A DNA stretch of 64,000 bases from an uncultured Planctomycetota bacterium. GTDB lineage: Bacteria > Planctomycetota > Phycisphaerae > UBA1845 > UTPLA1. This document shows, one piece after another, positions 43,284 to 52,608 of the stretch. The stretch covers positions 47,897-111,896 of the forward strand of contig CAADGE010000036.1 in assembly GCA_900696465.1 (NCBI GenBank), given 5' to 3'. The notes beneath the pieces are model-generated. The model was not told the DNA's origin. It searched no databases and saw nothing but the letters and a program-made list of their open reading frames with translations. A program made the position numbers and the translations under genes. Numbering within the stretch: the first letter of the stretch is position 1; each line of letters starts with the position of its first letter.

Positions 43284-45446
43284 CTACGATCGCACCTTCG
43301 TGTCGTCCATCTCCAGCGTGCGGAGCAGGAAGGCATAGATGTCCGCCTGCTCCTCAATGATCTTCGTCGTCGGCTTGCCGGCACCATGACCGGCGCGGGT
43401 CTCGATCCGGATGAGCACCGGGGCATTGCCCTGATGGACCTCCTGCAAAGCCGCGGCGTACTTGAAGCTGTGGCTGGGCACCACCCGATCGTCATGATCC
43501 GCCGTGGTGATCAGCGTCGCCGGATAGCTCGTTCCGGGCTTGAGGTTGTGCAGCGGGCTGTAGGCATACAGCGTTCTGAACTGCGCCGGATCATCCTCGG
43601 CACAGCCGTAGTCGCTCTTCCACGCCCAGCCGATCGTGAATTTGTGGAAGCGAAGCATGTCCATCACGCCGACAGCCGGCAGGCAGGCGCCGAAGAGGTT
43701 CGGCCGCTGCGTCATGCAGGCGCCGACCAGCAAACCGCCGTTGCTGCCGCCCTGGATGGCCAGCTTCTTCGGTTGCGTGTATCGATTGGAGATCAGCCAC
43801 TCGGCAGCGGCGATGAAGTCGTCGAAAACGTTCTGCTTATTGGCGAGTCGTCCGGCGTCATGCCATTTCTTGCCGTATTCACCGCCGCCGCGCAGGTTGG
43901 CAATCGCGTACACGCCGCCCATCTCCATCCAGACCACTCGGCTGACCGAGAACGAGGGCGTCATCGATGCGTTGAAGCCGCCGTAACCGTACAGCAACGT
44001 CGGGTTGTTGCCGTCCAGCCGCAGCCCCTTCTTGTGCACGATGAACATCGGTATCTGTGTGCCATCCTTGCTGCTGTAGAAGACCTGCTTCGTCTCGTAC
44101 TCGTTCGGGTTGAAGTCCACCTTCGGCTGCTTGTGGACCGTGCTCTGGCCCGTGATCATGTCGTATCGAAAGATCGTGGGCGGCATGTTGAAGCTGGTGT
44201 ATGAATAAAACGTATCCGTGTCCTTCCGCTTACCGTCGAAACCGTAAGCCGAACCGATTCCCGGCAGTTCCACCTCCCGGACGAACTTGCCGGCCAGGTC
44301 GTGAATCTTCACCTGTGTGTAGGCGTCGTGCAGGTAATTGCAGACGAACATGTCGTTGAGCACGCTGACGCCCTGCAGCGTATCCGTCGACTGCGGAATG
44401 AGCTCTTTCCAGTTTGACCGCTCGGGCTGGCGCGTGTCGATCGCGATGACACGATAGCACGGCGCGTCGAGGTCCGTTCGGAACCAGAACACCGGCCCGT
44501 CGTTGGAAATGAAATCGTACTGGGCGTCGAAATCGTCCAGCAGCTTGACCACCTGCGAGCCGGGCGCTGTCAGGTCCTTGTAATACAGCCGGTTCTTGCG
44601 CTCTGTGCCTTTCCAGATGCTGATGACCAGGTAACGGCCGTCCTCCGTGACGCTGCCGGCGAAGCCCCATTCCTTTTCGTCCGGCCGCTCGTAGATCAGC
44701 TCGTCTTGCGATTGCGGCGTGCCGATCCGATGATAATAAAGCTTCTGGAAGTAGTTCGTGCCAGCCAGGGCCTCGCCGGGCTTCGGTTCATCGTAGCGGC
44801 TGTAGAAGAAGCCCTTGCCGTCCTTGGTCCACGATGCACTGGAGAACTTGACCCATCGGATTTCATCGGCAAGGTCCTGCTTCGTGTCGACGTCACGTAC
44901 GCGCCAGACCTGCCAGTCGCTGCCGGCATCCGCGATGCCGTAAGCCATCAGGCGGCCGTCCTCCGTGATGGAATAACCCGACAGTGCCATCGTACCGTCA
45001 CTGGTCAGCTTGTTCGGATCCATCAGCACATCCGCGGGGCCGGTCAGATCGCGTGTCGTGTAGATAACGCTCTGATTCTGCAGGCCGTCGTTGCGCGAGT
45101 AGAAGTAGCGCCCGCCCTCGCGGTAGGGAATGCCGAACTTCTCGTAGTCCCACAGCTTCGTCAATCGCTTCTTGAGCCGGTCACGCGCCGGTATCTGCTC
45201 CAGATAACCGAACGTCACCTTGTTCTGCGCATCGACCCAGCGCTTCGTCTCCGGCGAATCCAGTTCCTCCAGCCAGCGGTACGGATCGGCGACCTTGACC
45301 CCGTGATACTCATCGACGACATCCATTTTCGCCGACGGTGGATACGTCAGCGCCGTCTGCGGGTACTGGGTCGGCTGAGCGCAACCAGCCGCGAGCACTC
45401 CGATGAAGCAGACAAAACCGGCAAGTCGAATGACCAGGCGATGCAT
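43284..45446 (-). CDS. prolyl oligopeptidase (S9A), lipoprotein
   Basis: This serine peptidase of the prolyl oligopeptidase family has 720 residues. A lipoprotein signal (LAGFVCFIGVLAAGC) tethers it to a membrane, so it acts outside the cytoplasm on small peptides. The N-terminal DPYRWLEELDSPE segment and the seven-blade propeller precede an alpha/beta-hydrolase domain. The catalytic Ser lies in QGGSNGGLLV, the Asp in TADHDDRVVP and the His in GHGAGKPT. AAGGAG 7-12 nt before the ATG supports the start. It converges on the membrane TPR gene. Confidence 0.92.
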   Translation of the reverse strand: MHRLVIRLAGFVCFIGVLAAGCAQPTQYPQTALTYPPSAKMDVVDEYHGVKVADPYRWLEELDSPETKRWVDAQNKVTFGYLEQIPARDRLKKRLTKLWDYEKFGIPYREGGRYFYSRNDGLQNQSVIYTTRDLTGPADVLMDPNKLTSDGTMALSGYSITEDGRLMAYGIADAGSDWQVWRVRDVDTKQDLADEIRWVKFSSASWTKDGKGFFYSRYDEPKPGEALAGTNYFQKLYYHRIGTPQSQDELIYERPDEKEWGFAGSVTEDGRYLVISIWKGTERKNRLYYKDLTAPGSQVVKLLDDFDAQYDFISNDGPVFWFRTDLDAPCYRVIAIDTRQPERSNWKELIPQSTDTLQGVSVLNDMFVCNYLHDAYTQVKIHDLAGKFVREVELPGIGSAYGFDGKRKDTDTFYSYTSFNMPPTIFRYDMITGQSTVHKQPKVDFNPNEYETKQVFYSSKDGTQIPMFIVHKKGLRLDGNNPTLLYGYGGFNASMTPSFSVSRVVWMEMGGVYAIANLRGGGEYGKKWHDAGRLANKQNVFDDFIAAAEWLISNRYTQPKKLAIQGGSNGGLLVGACMTQRPNLFGACLPAVGVMDMLRFHKFTIGWAWKSDYGCAEDDPAQFRTLYAYSPLHNLKPGTSYPATLITTADHDDRVVPSHSFKYAAALQEVHQGNAPVLIRIETRAGHGAGKPTTKIIEEQADIYAFLLRTLEMDDTKVRS

Positions 45447-45665
45447 TTCCAGACTCCTTGTAAACTATTCCGTGGGATTCGCCCGACGGCTGCGTTAAAA
45501 CCACCGGAGCGGGCGACGGGTGATCTTCCGACAGGTTACTATAACAAAACGTTGAGAATCGTCCATTTTCACACGAGCCGCGACCACGAGCTTGACGATG
45601 CGCACGGCTTGGTTACGACGACAGTTGCGTACAGCTTGATCGCAGCAATGCGAGGAGGACAGGCA

Positions 45666-46265
45666 ATGCAGTGGATTTCCTTGCGAATGGCGGTGGCAAT
45701 GCTCCTGTTGCCCGTGGCGACAGGCGTTCAGGGGGACCAGCCGGCAGAGGATGCTACGCGGCCGCAAGAAAAGCTGCCGTCGAACAAGACGGCGTCGCGG
45801 CAGGCCGAGCGTGAACAGCAGTTCAAGGAGATGCTTTCCGGCAGCGTGCTCAAAGGCACATGGCAGATGGTACAGGGTGAGCCGGGTCAGCCGCTGACCG
45901 GCAAGCCCCTTTCTCCACCTCGCCCTGAGGAATACACGATTTCGAAGGTTTCGAAGGCCAGTGATGATTACTGGGTCGTCGTCGCACGGATCAAGTACGC
46001 CGACAAAGATGTGAACATCCCCGTGACGGTCCGCGTCGTATGGGCCGAAGACACGCCGATCATCACCCTCGACAACATGTCCCTGCCGGGGCTCGGGACC
46101 TACTCGGCCCGCGTGATGGTCTACCGTGACTTCTACGCCGGTACCTGGTTCGGCGATTGCTACGGCGGCATCCTCTCCGGCCAGATCATCCGCACCGGCC
46201 AGCGCGATGCGTCCGGCAATACGGCTGAACAGCCCGCCGCTGCGACGCAACCGGCGAATCCATAG
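45666..46265 (+). CDS. exported protein of unknown function
   Basis: The 199-residue protein has a signal peptide (SLRMAVAMLLLPVATGVQG), a charged linker and one domain of about 120 residues. In that domain DDYWVVVARIKYADKDVNIPVTVRVVWAEDTP alternates like a beta sandwich, and TYSARVMVYRDFYAGTWFGDCYGGILSGQI resembles the beta segments of small secreted planctomycete proteins. No catalytic motif is seen. The ATG has GGAGG 8-12 nt upstream, which decides the start; the frame is open far upstream but overlaps the divergent peptidase and looks non-coding there. Confidence 0.65.
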   Translation: MQWISLRMAVAMLLLPVATGVQGDQPAEDATRPQEKLPSNKTASRQAEREQQFKEMLSGSVLKGTWQMVQGEPGQPLTGKPLSPPRPEEYTISKVSKASDDYWVVVARIKYADKDVNIPVTVRVVWAEDTPIITLDNMSLPGLGTYSARVMVYRDFYAGTWFGDCYGGILSGQIIRTGQRDASGNTAEQPAAATQPANP

Positions 46266-46328
46266 TGCGGTAAAAGCTTGTTGCGAGTTGACTGCGACGC
46301 AAGATACATTCTTCCGAATTGCGTAGCT

Positions 46329-46739
46329 TCAGCGATCCGTCGGCGGCTGGTAAAGTGCCGATTCCTTCCCTGCGGCCGGTGTCACGAAATGCGTGTCGTC
46401 CCCGAAAAGGTCCTTGCGCAGGATGACCCCAAGCGGCGTGGTGTAGTAGTTGTGAATGTAGGCCGCGTATTCCGCGATGGCCTGTTGCCAGGACTTGCCA
46501 GACTCCTCGCTCTTGCGCAGCGCGTAATAGACGCCATCGAACTGCCCGCGGTGCCGCGTGATCACGTCGGCGATCAGAATCTCCTCCGCCGAGGCGCGCA
46601 CAAACATCGGGTCCAGTCGCTCTGCATGAAAGACCACGCGATGCAGATGTTCGATCTGACGCAGTATCCGATGGAGAAAATCATGCTCGTGGATCGCCTT
46701 TTGCAGGCGCTCGCGCTCTTCGGCTGCTACTCTCGCCAT
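46329..46739 (-). CDS. uncharacterised helical protein, 136 residues
   Basis: I do not recognise this family. The first ~45 residues are charged helix (AAEERERLQKAIHEHDFLHRILRQIEHLHRVV). A region with ITRHRGQFDGVYYALRKSEE and YAAYIHNYYTTPLGVILRKDLF follows. There is no signal peptide or membrane helix. A GGAAGGG ribosome site precedes the ATG. It lies alone between genes on the other strand. Confidence 0.55.
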   Translation of the reverse strand: MARVAAEERERLQKAIHEHDFLHRILRQIEHLHRVVFHAERLDPMFVRASAEEILIADVITRHRGQFDGVYYALRKSEESGKSWQQAIAEYAAYIHNYYTTPLGVILRKDLFGDDTHFVTPAAGKESALYQPPTDR

Positions 46740-47132
46740 CCCTTCCGCTCCTGTGCCGAGGCCGCCGTCTTCGCCTGTTACCGCGTCGGCCGATAACCAC
46801 GCGCCCGAACGGGATGCATGCTAGGTCAACCCGCGGCGCGCGGCAAGAAGCGGCGGACCGACCGCCCTGCTTCCAACTTCCCCGCTGAGATGAACTTGCA
46901 ACGAAGCCCGTTTGACCGGATTCGCGGCCGTGAATAGACTTCTTTCGAGCATGCAGCCAATCGCCCTCGGTCGGTCAAAGTACACTTAAGTTGACGCGAC
47001 GCGTCGCCGAGATGTGACCCGTCGCCTTGCGTTCTCACGAGGCGGCACGCGCGGTGACCGGGCATGTTTCGCCCAGCGTCAAATCCGGGGAAATTCTGAT
47101 CATCCCGACCGCGGACGAAAGAAGGTCAGGTC
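46740..47132. other. intergenic region upstream of the histidine kinase
   Basis: No gene is supported in these 393 nt. A 12-nt palindrome GCGACGCGTCGC at 46996-47007 and the AGAAGG ribosome site of the kinase gene are the only marks. No well-spaced promoter was found. Confidence 0.4.
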
Positions 47133-48830
47133 GTGCCAAGTCTGCTCATACTGCAGGGCCCCGACAAGGGGCAGCGATTCAAAACCGTCGACGGCAAGCC
47201 GGTCCTGCTGGGCCGTGCCAGCGCCGATCTTCCGCTGACCGACTTTACGGTCTCGCGGCGGCACGCCGAACTCAAACCCACCGGCCGCGGCTGGCAGCTT
47301 GAAGACCTTCGCAGCGCCAACGGAACCTACATCAACGGCAAGCGGCTGGAGCGCCCGACGCGGCTTAAACACGGAGACCAGATTCGACTCGGTGGTACGC
47401 TGCTGGTCTGGGATGCCAGCGAAGATCGGCCGCTCAGCGATACAGCTGCCGAACCCGTCCTCGCCGACCTGGTGGACCTGGAAAGCGGGGCCGATCAGGT
47501 CGACGCTTCGATTCTTGGTTCGGTTTCCACCGGCGATGACAGCATGATTCTGGCGACGCCCGCCGCAGCCGAGGCCGTGCGATCCTGGCGCGTGGTTTCC
47601 GCGCTTCTGGACGCCGTCGGCGCCGTCCTTACGCCGGAGCAACTGGTCGAACGCGTGTTAGAGCTGCTGTTTGATGAGGTGCCTGCAGATCGCGCCCTCG
47701 TTTTGCTCCGCGACGAGAAGACGGGGAAATTCGAAACGCAGATCGCTCGCAACCGCGATCCCGTGGATCCCGAAAAGCTACGGCCCAATCGGATGATCAT
47801 CAGTCATGTCGTCGAGCGCCGCGAGGGCGTACTCTGCTCCAACACCACGACCGATCCACGCTTCAGCGCCGATGAGCGCGCCGACAGCGCGCCCGGTATC
47901 GGTCTCCAATCCGTCATTTGCGTGCCTCTGCTGGCACGGGAAACCGTCCTGGGCGTCATCTACGTCGAATGTGCGATGGCCACACACATCTACACTGAAG
48001 AGCAGCTCCGGCTGGTAGCGGCGATCGGTCAGATGGCCGGTCTCGCGATTGAAGACGTGCGACTCGTCGATCAGCGCATGCGAACCGAGCGACTCGCCGC
48101 CACCGGCGAGACCGTCGCCGCACTCTCGCACTACATCAAGAACATCCTCCAGGGCATGACCGGCGGCAGCGACGTGGTGGCCATGGGCGTGCGGGATCAG
48201 AACTGGGCGATGGTCGATCAGGGCTGGCAGGTCGTCGAACGAAACCTCGACAAAATCTACAGTCTCTCGCTCAACATGCTCGCCTTCGCCAAGCGCCGCA
48301 CGCCGCGGCTCTCCTCGGTCCAGCTCAATGCCGTCGTCGAAGACGTGCTCAAGCTCGTGCAGCGCCGGGCCGCTGACAAGGGCGTGCTCGTCAAGCACGA
48401 CCTGTCTGACATGCTTCCTGCCGTCCTCATGGATGAAGACGGAATACACCAGGTCGCACTGAACATCATCGCCAACGGCATCGACGCCGTCCCCCGATCC
48501 ACCGGCGCCGTCACTGTAAAGACCGCACTCGATCCCGCCGGTGAGTGGCTGATTCTCACCGTCGGCGACAACGGGCCCGGCATCCCTCCCGAACACGTCG
48601 AGCGGATCTTTGACGTGTTTTACTCCACGAAGGGTCACGGCGGTACCGGTCTGGGCCTGGCTGTGGCAAAGAAGATCATCGACGAACACGGCGGACAGAT
48701 CGAAGTCCGCTCCGTCGAAGGCGAAGGCACCCTGATCCGTGTCCGCCTGCCGGTCAATCAGACGCGCCGGGTGGACAGCGAGGCAACGCACGGTGCGCCG
48801 GTCGGTCCGGACGATACCGGTGGCATGTAA
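47133..48830 (+). CDS. FHA-GAF sensor histidine kinase
   Basis: The 565-residue soluble kinase starts with GTG after an AGAAGG site. An FHA phosphothreonine-binding domain at ~1-95 carries [20 protein letters not shown] and [16 protein letters not shown] sensor domain spans ~145-310 ([19 protein letters not shown]). The His phospho-acceptor lies in [11 protein letters not shown] at His333. The HATPase domain has N in [16 protein letters not shown] and [13 protein letters not shown]. The LSHYIKN box, with the phosphorylation His followed by an Asn, is typical of kinases acting with NtrC-like regulators. No response regulator gene is adjacent, so it is an orphan. Confidence 0.92.
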   Translation: MPSLLILQGPDKGQRFKTVDGKPVLLGRASADLPLTDFTVSRRHAELKPTGRGWQLEDLRSANGTYINGKRLERPTRLKHGDQIRLGGTLLVWDASEDRPLSDTAAEPVLADLVDLESGADQVDASILGSVSTGDDSMILATPAAAEAVRSWRVVSALLDAVGAVLTPEQLVERVLELLFDEVPADRALVLLRDEKTGKFETQIARNRDPVDPEKLRPNRMIISHVVERREGVLCSNTTTDPRFSADERADSAPGIGLQSVICVPLLARETVLGVIYVECAMATHIYTEEQLRLVAAIGQMAGLAIEDVRLVDQRMRTERLAATGETVAALSHYIKNILQGMTGGSDVVAMGVRDQNWAMVDQGWQVVERNLDKIYSLSLNMLAFAKRRTPRLSSVQLNAVVEDVLKLVQRRAADKGVLVKHDLSDMLPAVLMDEDGIHQVALNIIANGIDAVPRSTGAVTVKTALDPAGEWLILTVGDNGPGIPPEHVERIFDVFYSTKGHGGTGLGLAVAKKIIDEHGGQIEVRSVEGEGTLIRVRLPVNQTRRVDSEATHGAPVGPDDTGGM

Positions 48831-48903
48831 ACCGAGCCGCTGCCGGAGATTTCGGATTGCTCCCCAGAAAGTCAATCTGGTGTTTTTTATCGGGCTGCGA
48901 TGA

Positions 48904-48932
48904 TTGGGAGACAGCTTGGAAGGTGATATGAT
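48904..48932 (+). promoter_or_regulatory. sigma70-type promoter for the secreted Cys-rich protein
   Basis: TTGGGA (48904-48909) and TATGAT (48927-48932) are separated by 17 nt. The predicted transcript would have a leader of about 185 nt before ATG 49125. Confidence 0.5.
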
Positions 48933-49124
48933 TAAGTAAGCCACCAAGAGGGGGGCTCAACCCGAATTGAATTGCCCACGGCGGCCCGCTTGCTCCCCAC
49001 CTGAGGGCCGCTGAACAAGACGGATGTGAACCACAAGCATCGTGGAATTGCCGCCCGCTGGGCCGCATACCGCGGCGACCACGCCGTCGCCGGACTTAAG
49101 TCTTCAAGGGAAGTAGCAGAGTTG

Positions 49125-51911
49125 ATGCATCCCAGCCAGCGAATAACCACGACCGCCCGATCGCAGCGCGCGTGGCCTGCGCTCGGCCCGCGAAGTTCTT
49201 GTTCTGGTCGTGTGCGGTTCACGCTCCTCCGGGCATTCGGCCTCGTTTGTTTCGTCCTCGGCCTACCGCCAATGGTGATCGCCCAGTCATCCGTTCGCCC
49301 AAGCGCTGTCGCCGCGAAGAATGAAGCATCTCTGCAGGAGCAATCACCGAACAGCACAGCACAACCTGTTTCGCAGTTTCGTCCGATTGTGCGTTCTGCG
49401 CCTACTGAAGCCGCCGCCCGTCGCTCGCCGGGCATCAACGCCCGTTCCACCTGGTCGATGCCGCCGTTCGACGCATCGCCGCGCGGCACGCCGGTCTGCA
49501 CCTACGACAACGGTTCCCCGCTCGATGATTTCGGCGATCCCGCCAGCCAGTGGAGCGAGAACGCGGAAATCCCCGTGTGGAATTTCATTGGTGCGGCCGC
49601 TGATGATTTCATGCTCGGCAACCCCGGTGATACCGACCTCTGCCGCATCACAATGATCCGCGCGGCCTTCTTCATTGCCGACGACGGCAGCGGTACGCCC
49701 ACCCCGACCAACACCTGGAAGACCGTCTTTGTCACGATTTACCCGAACGATGACAGCGGTCCCGACGACGTTCCCGGCGGTCTGCCCGACAACCTGGGCG
49801 GACAGACCGGTGACTACACAATCTCCCAGCAGGTGCACGTCTCCGCGCTGCTGAACGAAACACTCGTGGGCGAGTGCCGCCCGTGTTACCAGATCGACAT
49901 CCCGGTCAACTTCCTCGTCCGAAAGGGCGTCAAGTACTGGCTCTCGATCGTCCCGCGCCACGCCGGCCCGCCGAATCAGAGCTTCTGGTGCACCTCCTCG
50001 ATGTGGTCGCCCATGCAGGACGGCTCCAAGCAATACTTTCCGAGCGCCGGTCCGCCGTACAACAACTGGACCGATTTTGAAGGCAATTTCGGCTTCTGCC
50101 CGAGTGTTCCTCCCGCAGGCACGAATCGAAATCTTTCTTTCCAGATACTCACCGCCGCCAGTGAGCCGGACCGCATCGGCGCCTGTTGCGAGGAATCCGG
50201 AAGTTGCGCCGACAGCGCGAGCATCGTCGATTGCCAGCGTCCGGCTCAGCGTTTCGCACAGAGCACGTTGTGCATGAACCTCATCCCACCATGCGGCGTC
50301 AATGATCCCGGAGCATGCTGCCTGCCCTCCGGCACATGTCAGGATGGCATGACGCCCGCGCAGTGCGCGCAGGCCGGCGGCCAGTGGTTTGATGAACTGT
50401 GCGCGAACCTGACCTGCCCGCCGACCAACGAAGACTGCGCGGATCAACTCGCGCTCAGCGGTAACAATCTCTCTGTGATCTTCAACACGAACGGTACCGC
50501 GATGGGCGATGGACTGCCGATGACCAACTGCGGCTCGATCGTTCACGATCTCTGGTTCAGTTACGAAGCGCCCTGCGACGGCGTCGTGGCCATCGACACC
50601 ATCGGCAGCGCTTTTGACACCGTCCTGGCTGTCTACGGTCCCAGCGCTTCCTGCCCGGTGACATGCCCGACGTCCAGCGGCTCCGAAACAACCTGCAACG
50701 ATAACATCCCCAACGGCACGACCTCCTCGGTCGTGGTCGCCGCAACGGTGGGACAGTGCATCCTGATTCGTGTCGGCGGCCAGTCGGCCTCCGCACAAAA
50801 CAGCGGCCCCGGCGTGCTGAACATCCAGTGCATCGACGACGGTCTGGGCGCCTGCTGTCATGGCAATCTGACCTGCGACTTACTCCCGCAGGTGGCTTGC
50901 ACCGCCCCGGGAGATCAGTTCTTCCCCGGTGAGTCCTGCGCCACTGCCTGTCGCGCACCGGATAATGATGACTGCGAAGACGCATTCAATCTCGTCGGCG
51001 ATCCGGTCGCCTTCCACTTCAACACCACGAATGCGATCACCGAGGCCGGCGCGCCGCAGACCACTTGCGGTCAGCTCTTTAAGGATGTCTGGTTCAGCTA
51101 CGAAGTGCCCTGCGACGGCACAATCGCGATTCGCACGATCGGCAGTTCATTCGATACGCTGCTCGCCGTGTACGGCCCGGCATCGGAGTGCCCGGTCGCG
51201 TGTCCCGCGCCAGCACCCGACGGCAACGTCTCCGAGTGGGCGTGCAACGACGACATCGGCGGCATGTCGGATTCCTACGTGCTTCTTCCAGCGGTCATGG
51301 GGCAGTGCATTCTCATTCGCGTCGGTGGAAAGTCGGACAACGCTGCCGGCGGCGGGGACGGCGTACTGAGCATCGACTGTATCCCCGAGGGCAACGGCGC
51401 ATGTTGCCACGTCGACTTGTCTTGTGACGTGACTGAATCGACCGATTGCGATCTGCCGACCGATCTCTTCACGCCCGGTCAGCCCTGCCTCGCGGATATC
51501 AACTGCCCGCCCGCATGCTGCGTGGGCGACATGAACGACGATTGTCGGGTGGATTTCAGCGACGTTTCACTCTTCGCCGCGGCGCTTCTCGATCCATCCG
51601 GGCTGGATCCCGGTGAACGTTGTCGCGCCGACATCAATCGCGACATGAGCATCGACGCGCTCGACATCGCCCCCTTCGTGATTCGACTCCTTTCGATGAC
51701 GCCCTGTGTGGTCTGTTGTCCGGGCGACACCAATGGGGATGGCGTGCTCGATGCCCTCGACCTGCAGGGGCTGATCCTCACCCTGCTCGATCCGCCACAC
51801 TGCACGACGCTTGCGTACTGCCGGGCCGATGTCAACGGCGACCTCGTGCTGGACCTCGCCGATGTAGAGTCCATGGTGCAGAAGCTGCTGGCGGGCGTTT
51901 CCTGTCCATAG
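49125..51911 (+). CDS. large secreted Cys-rich protein with dockerin-like tail
   Basis: This extracellular protein of about 928 residues has a long leader ending in a signal peptide (LLRAFGLVCFVLGLPPMVIA). A jelly-roll-like region to ~370 precedes Cys-rich segments that repeat GACC...C...C, for example GACCLPSGTCQDG and GACCHGNLTCD. Two ~165-residue tandem repeats each contain DxWFSYExPCDG, a TIGSxFDTxLAVYGP block and GQCILIRVGG. The C-terminus has four Ca-binding dockerin/EF-hand-like loops (GDMNDDCRVD, ADINRDMSID, GDTNGDGVLD, ADVNGDLVLD). Function is unknown; surface attachment or cohesin-type binding is likely. The start is uncertain between 49026 and 49125. Confidence 0.75.
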   Translation: MHPSQRITTTARSQRAWPALGPRSSCSGRVRFTLLRAFGLVCFVLGLPPMVIAQSSVRPSAVAAKNEASLQEQSPNSTAQPVSQFRPIVRSAPTEAAARRSPGINARSTWSMPPFDASPRGTPVCTYDNGSPLDDFGDPASQWSENAEIPVWNFIGAAADDFMLGNPGDTDLCRITMIRAAFFIADDGSGTPTPTNTWKTVFVTIYPNDDSGPDDVPGGLPDNLGGQTGDYTISQQVHVSALLNETLVGECRPCYQIDIPVNFLVRKGVKYWLSIVPRHAGPPNQSFWCTSSMWSPMQDGSKQYFPSAGPPYNNWTDFEGNFGFCPSVPPAGTNRNLSFQILTAASEPDRIGACCEESGSCADSASIVDCQRPAQRFAQSTLCMNLIPPCGVNDPGACCLPSGTCQDGMTPAQCAQAGGQWFDELCANLTCPPTNEDCADQLALSGNNLSVIFNTNGTAMGDGLPMTNCGSIVHDLWFSYEAPCDGVVAIDTIGSAFDTVLAVYGPSASCPVTCPTSSGSETTCNDNIPNGTTSSVVVAATVGQCILIRVGGQSASAQNSGPGVLNIQCIDDGLGACCHGNLTCDLLPQVACTAPGDQFFPGESCATACRAPDNDDCEDAFNLVGDPVAFHFNTTNAITEAGAPQTTCGQLFKDVWFSYEVPCDGTIAIRTIGSSFDTLLAVYGPASECPVACPAPAPDGNVSEWACNDDIGGMSDSYVLLPAVMGQCILIRVGGKSDNAAGGGDGVLSIDCIPEGNGACCHVDLSCDVTESTDCDLPTDLFTPGQPCLADINCPPACCVGDMNDDCRVDFSDVSLFAAALLDPSGLDPGERCRADINRDMSIDALDIAPFVIRLLSMTPCVVCCPGDTNGDGVLDALDLQGLILTLLDPPHCTTLAYCRADVNGDLVLDLADVESMVQKLLAGVSCP

Positions 51912-52032
51912 CTTGATGATCCAGACTACATCATGGCGAGTACCACGAAGTACAGTGGCAGTCTTCGACGCGAAGTCCGTGGCAGGGCGACCCTTGACGT
52001 TTCGCAGATCCTCCGAAATGATAATGATCCTG

Positions 52033-52110
52033 GTGCCTCAAGAGATATCTGTGGGACCGGTCTCCTGAACGATCGGAAGATATGTCCCACAGCTGTTCGT
52101 TGAGAGGCAC
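52033..52110. repeat. nested inverted repeat upstream of tRNA-Thr
   Basis: An outer pair GTGCCTC/GAGGCAC (52033-52039 and 52104-52110) encloses an inner perfect pair CTGTGGGAC/GTCCCACAG (52049-52057 and 52084-52092). A further CGGTC/GATCG pairing with one wobble lies inside. It ends 10 nt before the tRNA gene. It may be a mobile palindrome, a folded leader or a terminator-like structure for the upstream gene, though no T tract follows. Confidence 0.5.
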
Positions 52111-52120
52111 TTAGGTTCCC

Positions 52121-52192
52121 GCCGGCGTAGCTCAGCGGCAGAGCACGGCTTTCGTAAAGCTGAGGTCGTGGGTTCAAATCCCACCGCCGGCT
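52121..52192 (+). tRNA. tRNA-Thr (anticodon CGT)
   Basis: The full cloverleaf is visible in 72 nt. The acceptor stem pairs GCCGGCG with CGCCGGC, the D arm is GCTC..GAGC, and the anticodon stem CGGCT/AGCTG has loop TTCGTAA. The T arm GTGGG-TTCAAAT-CCCAC and discriminator T complete it. The anticodon CGT reads ACG, threonine. The 3' CCA is not encoded. Confidence 0.95.
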
Positions 52193-52608
52193 GTTTTCCA
52201 GTGTCAGCGGGCTGTCCGGTTTCTCCGCGCAACTCTTCTCGTTTGCAACTACCATATTCCAGCGTCTTTACTCCTTCCCTCAAGGGGAGTCCGGGCGACC
52301 GTCTGTGACTGATATTTCCCTTGCTAGGCAAGCGACAACTCCAGTCAAGGGTGCAAAAGCGTTGCGATTGTCGCGGCTAAGGCCGAATTCCTGCACTCCA
52401 AGTTTCACTTGAAGGTAACCGTCGCGCCGCTTCAGCGTTCAGAGGGAAGCTTGAACGGGCCAACGGGAATCGGTATGATCATGACATTGTGGGTCGTGTT
52501 TCCGGCCGGGGTCTGATCATCACCGCGCGTAATCGTCAGCGCTTGACGATGGCTTTCACGTAGCCGCGTCCGCAGAGGCAACTCGCCGATAACAGGGAGT
52601 ATGGATAG
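52193..52608. other. intergenic region with a promoter for the secreted beta protein
   Basis: No gene is supported in these 416 nt. The only firm mark is the TTGAAC-17-TATGAT promoter at 52451-52479. Short open frames on both strands lack recognisable domains. Confidence 0.45.
52451..52479 (+). promoter_or_regulatory. sigma70-type promoter for the secreted beta-helical protein
   Basis: TTGAAC (52451-52456) and TATGAT (52474-52479) have a 17-nt spacer. The leader to ATG 52609 would be about 122 nt. The -10 is identical to that of the other large secreted protein gene. Confidence 0.55.

Noticed and set aside
44706..45665. Upstream extension of the plus-strand frame that ends at 46265
   Set aside because: The extension lies antisense to the prolyl oligopeptidase gene; the strong ribosome site at ATG 45666 marks the real start.
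47778..48947. Minus-strand open frame of 389 codons opposite the histidine kinase
   Set aside because: The plus strand carries an intact FHA-GAF-kinase with all motifs; the antisense frame has none.
49344..50861. Minus-strand open frame of 505 codons opposite the Cys-rich secreted protein
   Set aside because: It is an antisense shadow without domain, in a region where the plus strand shows clear repeats and a signal peptide.
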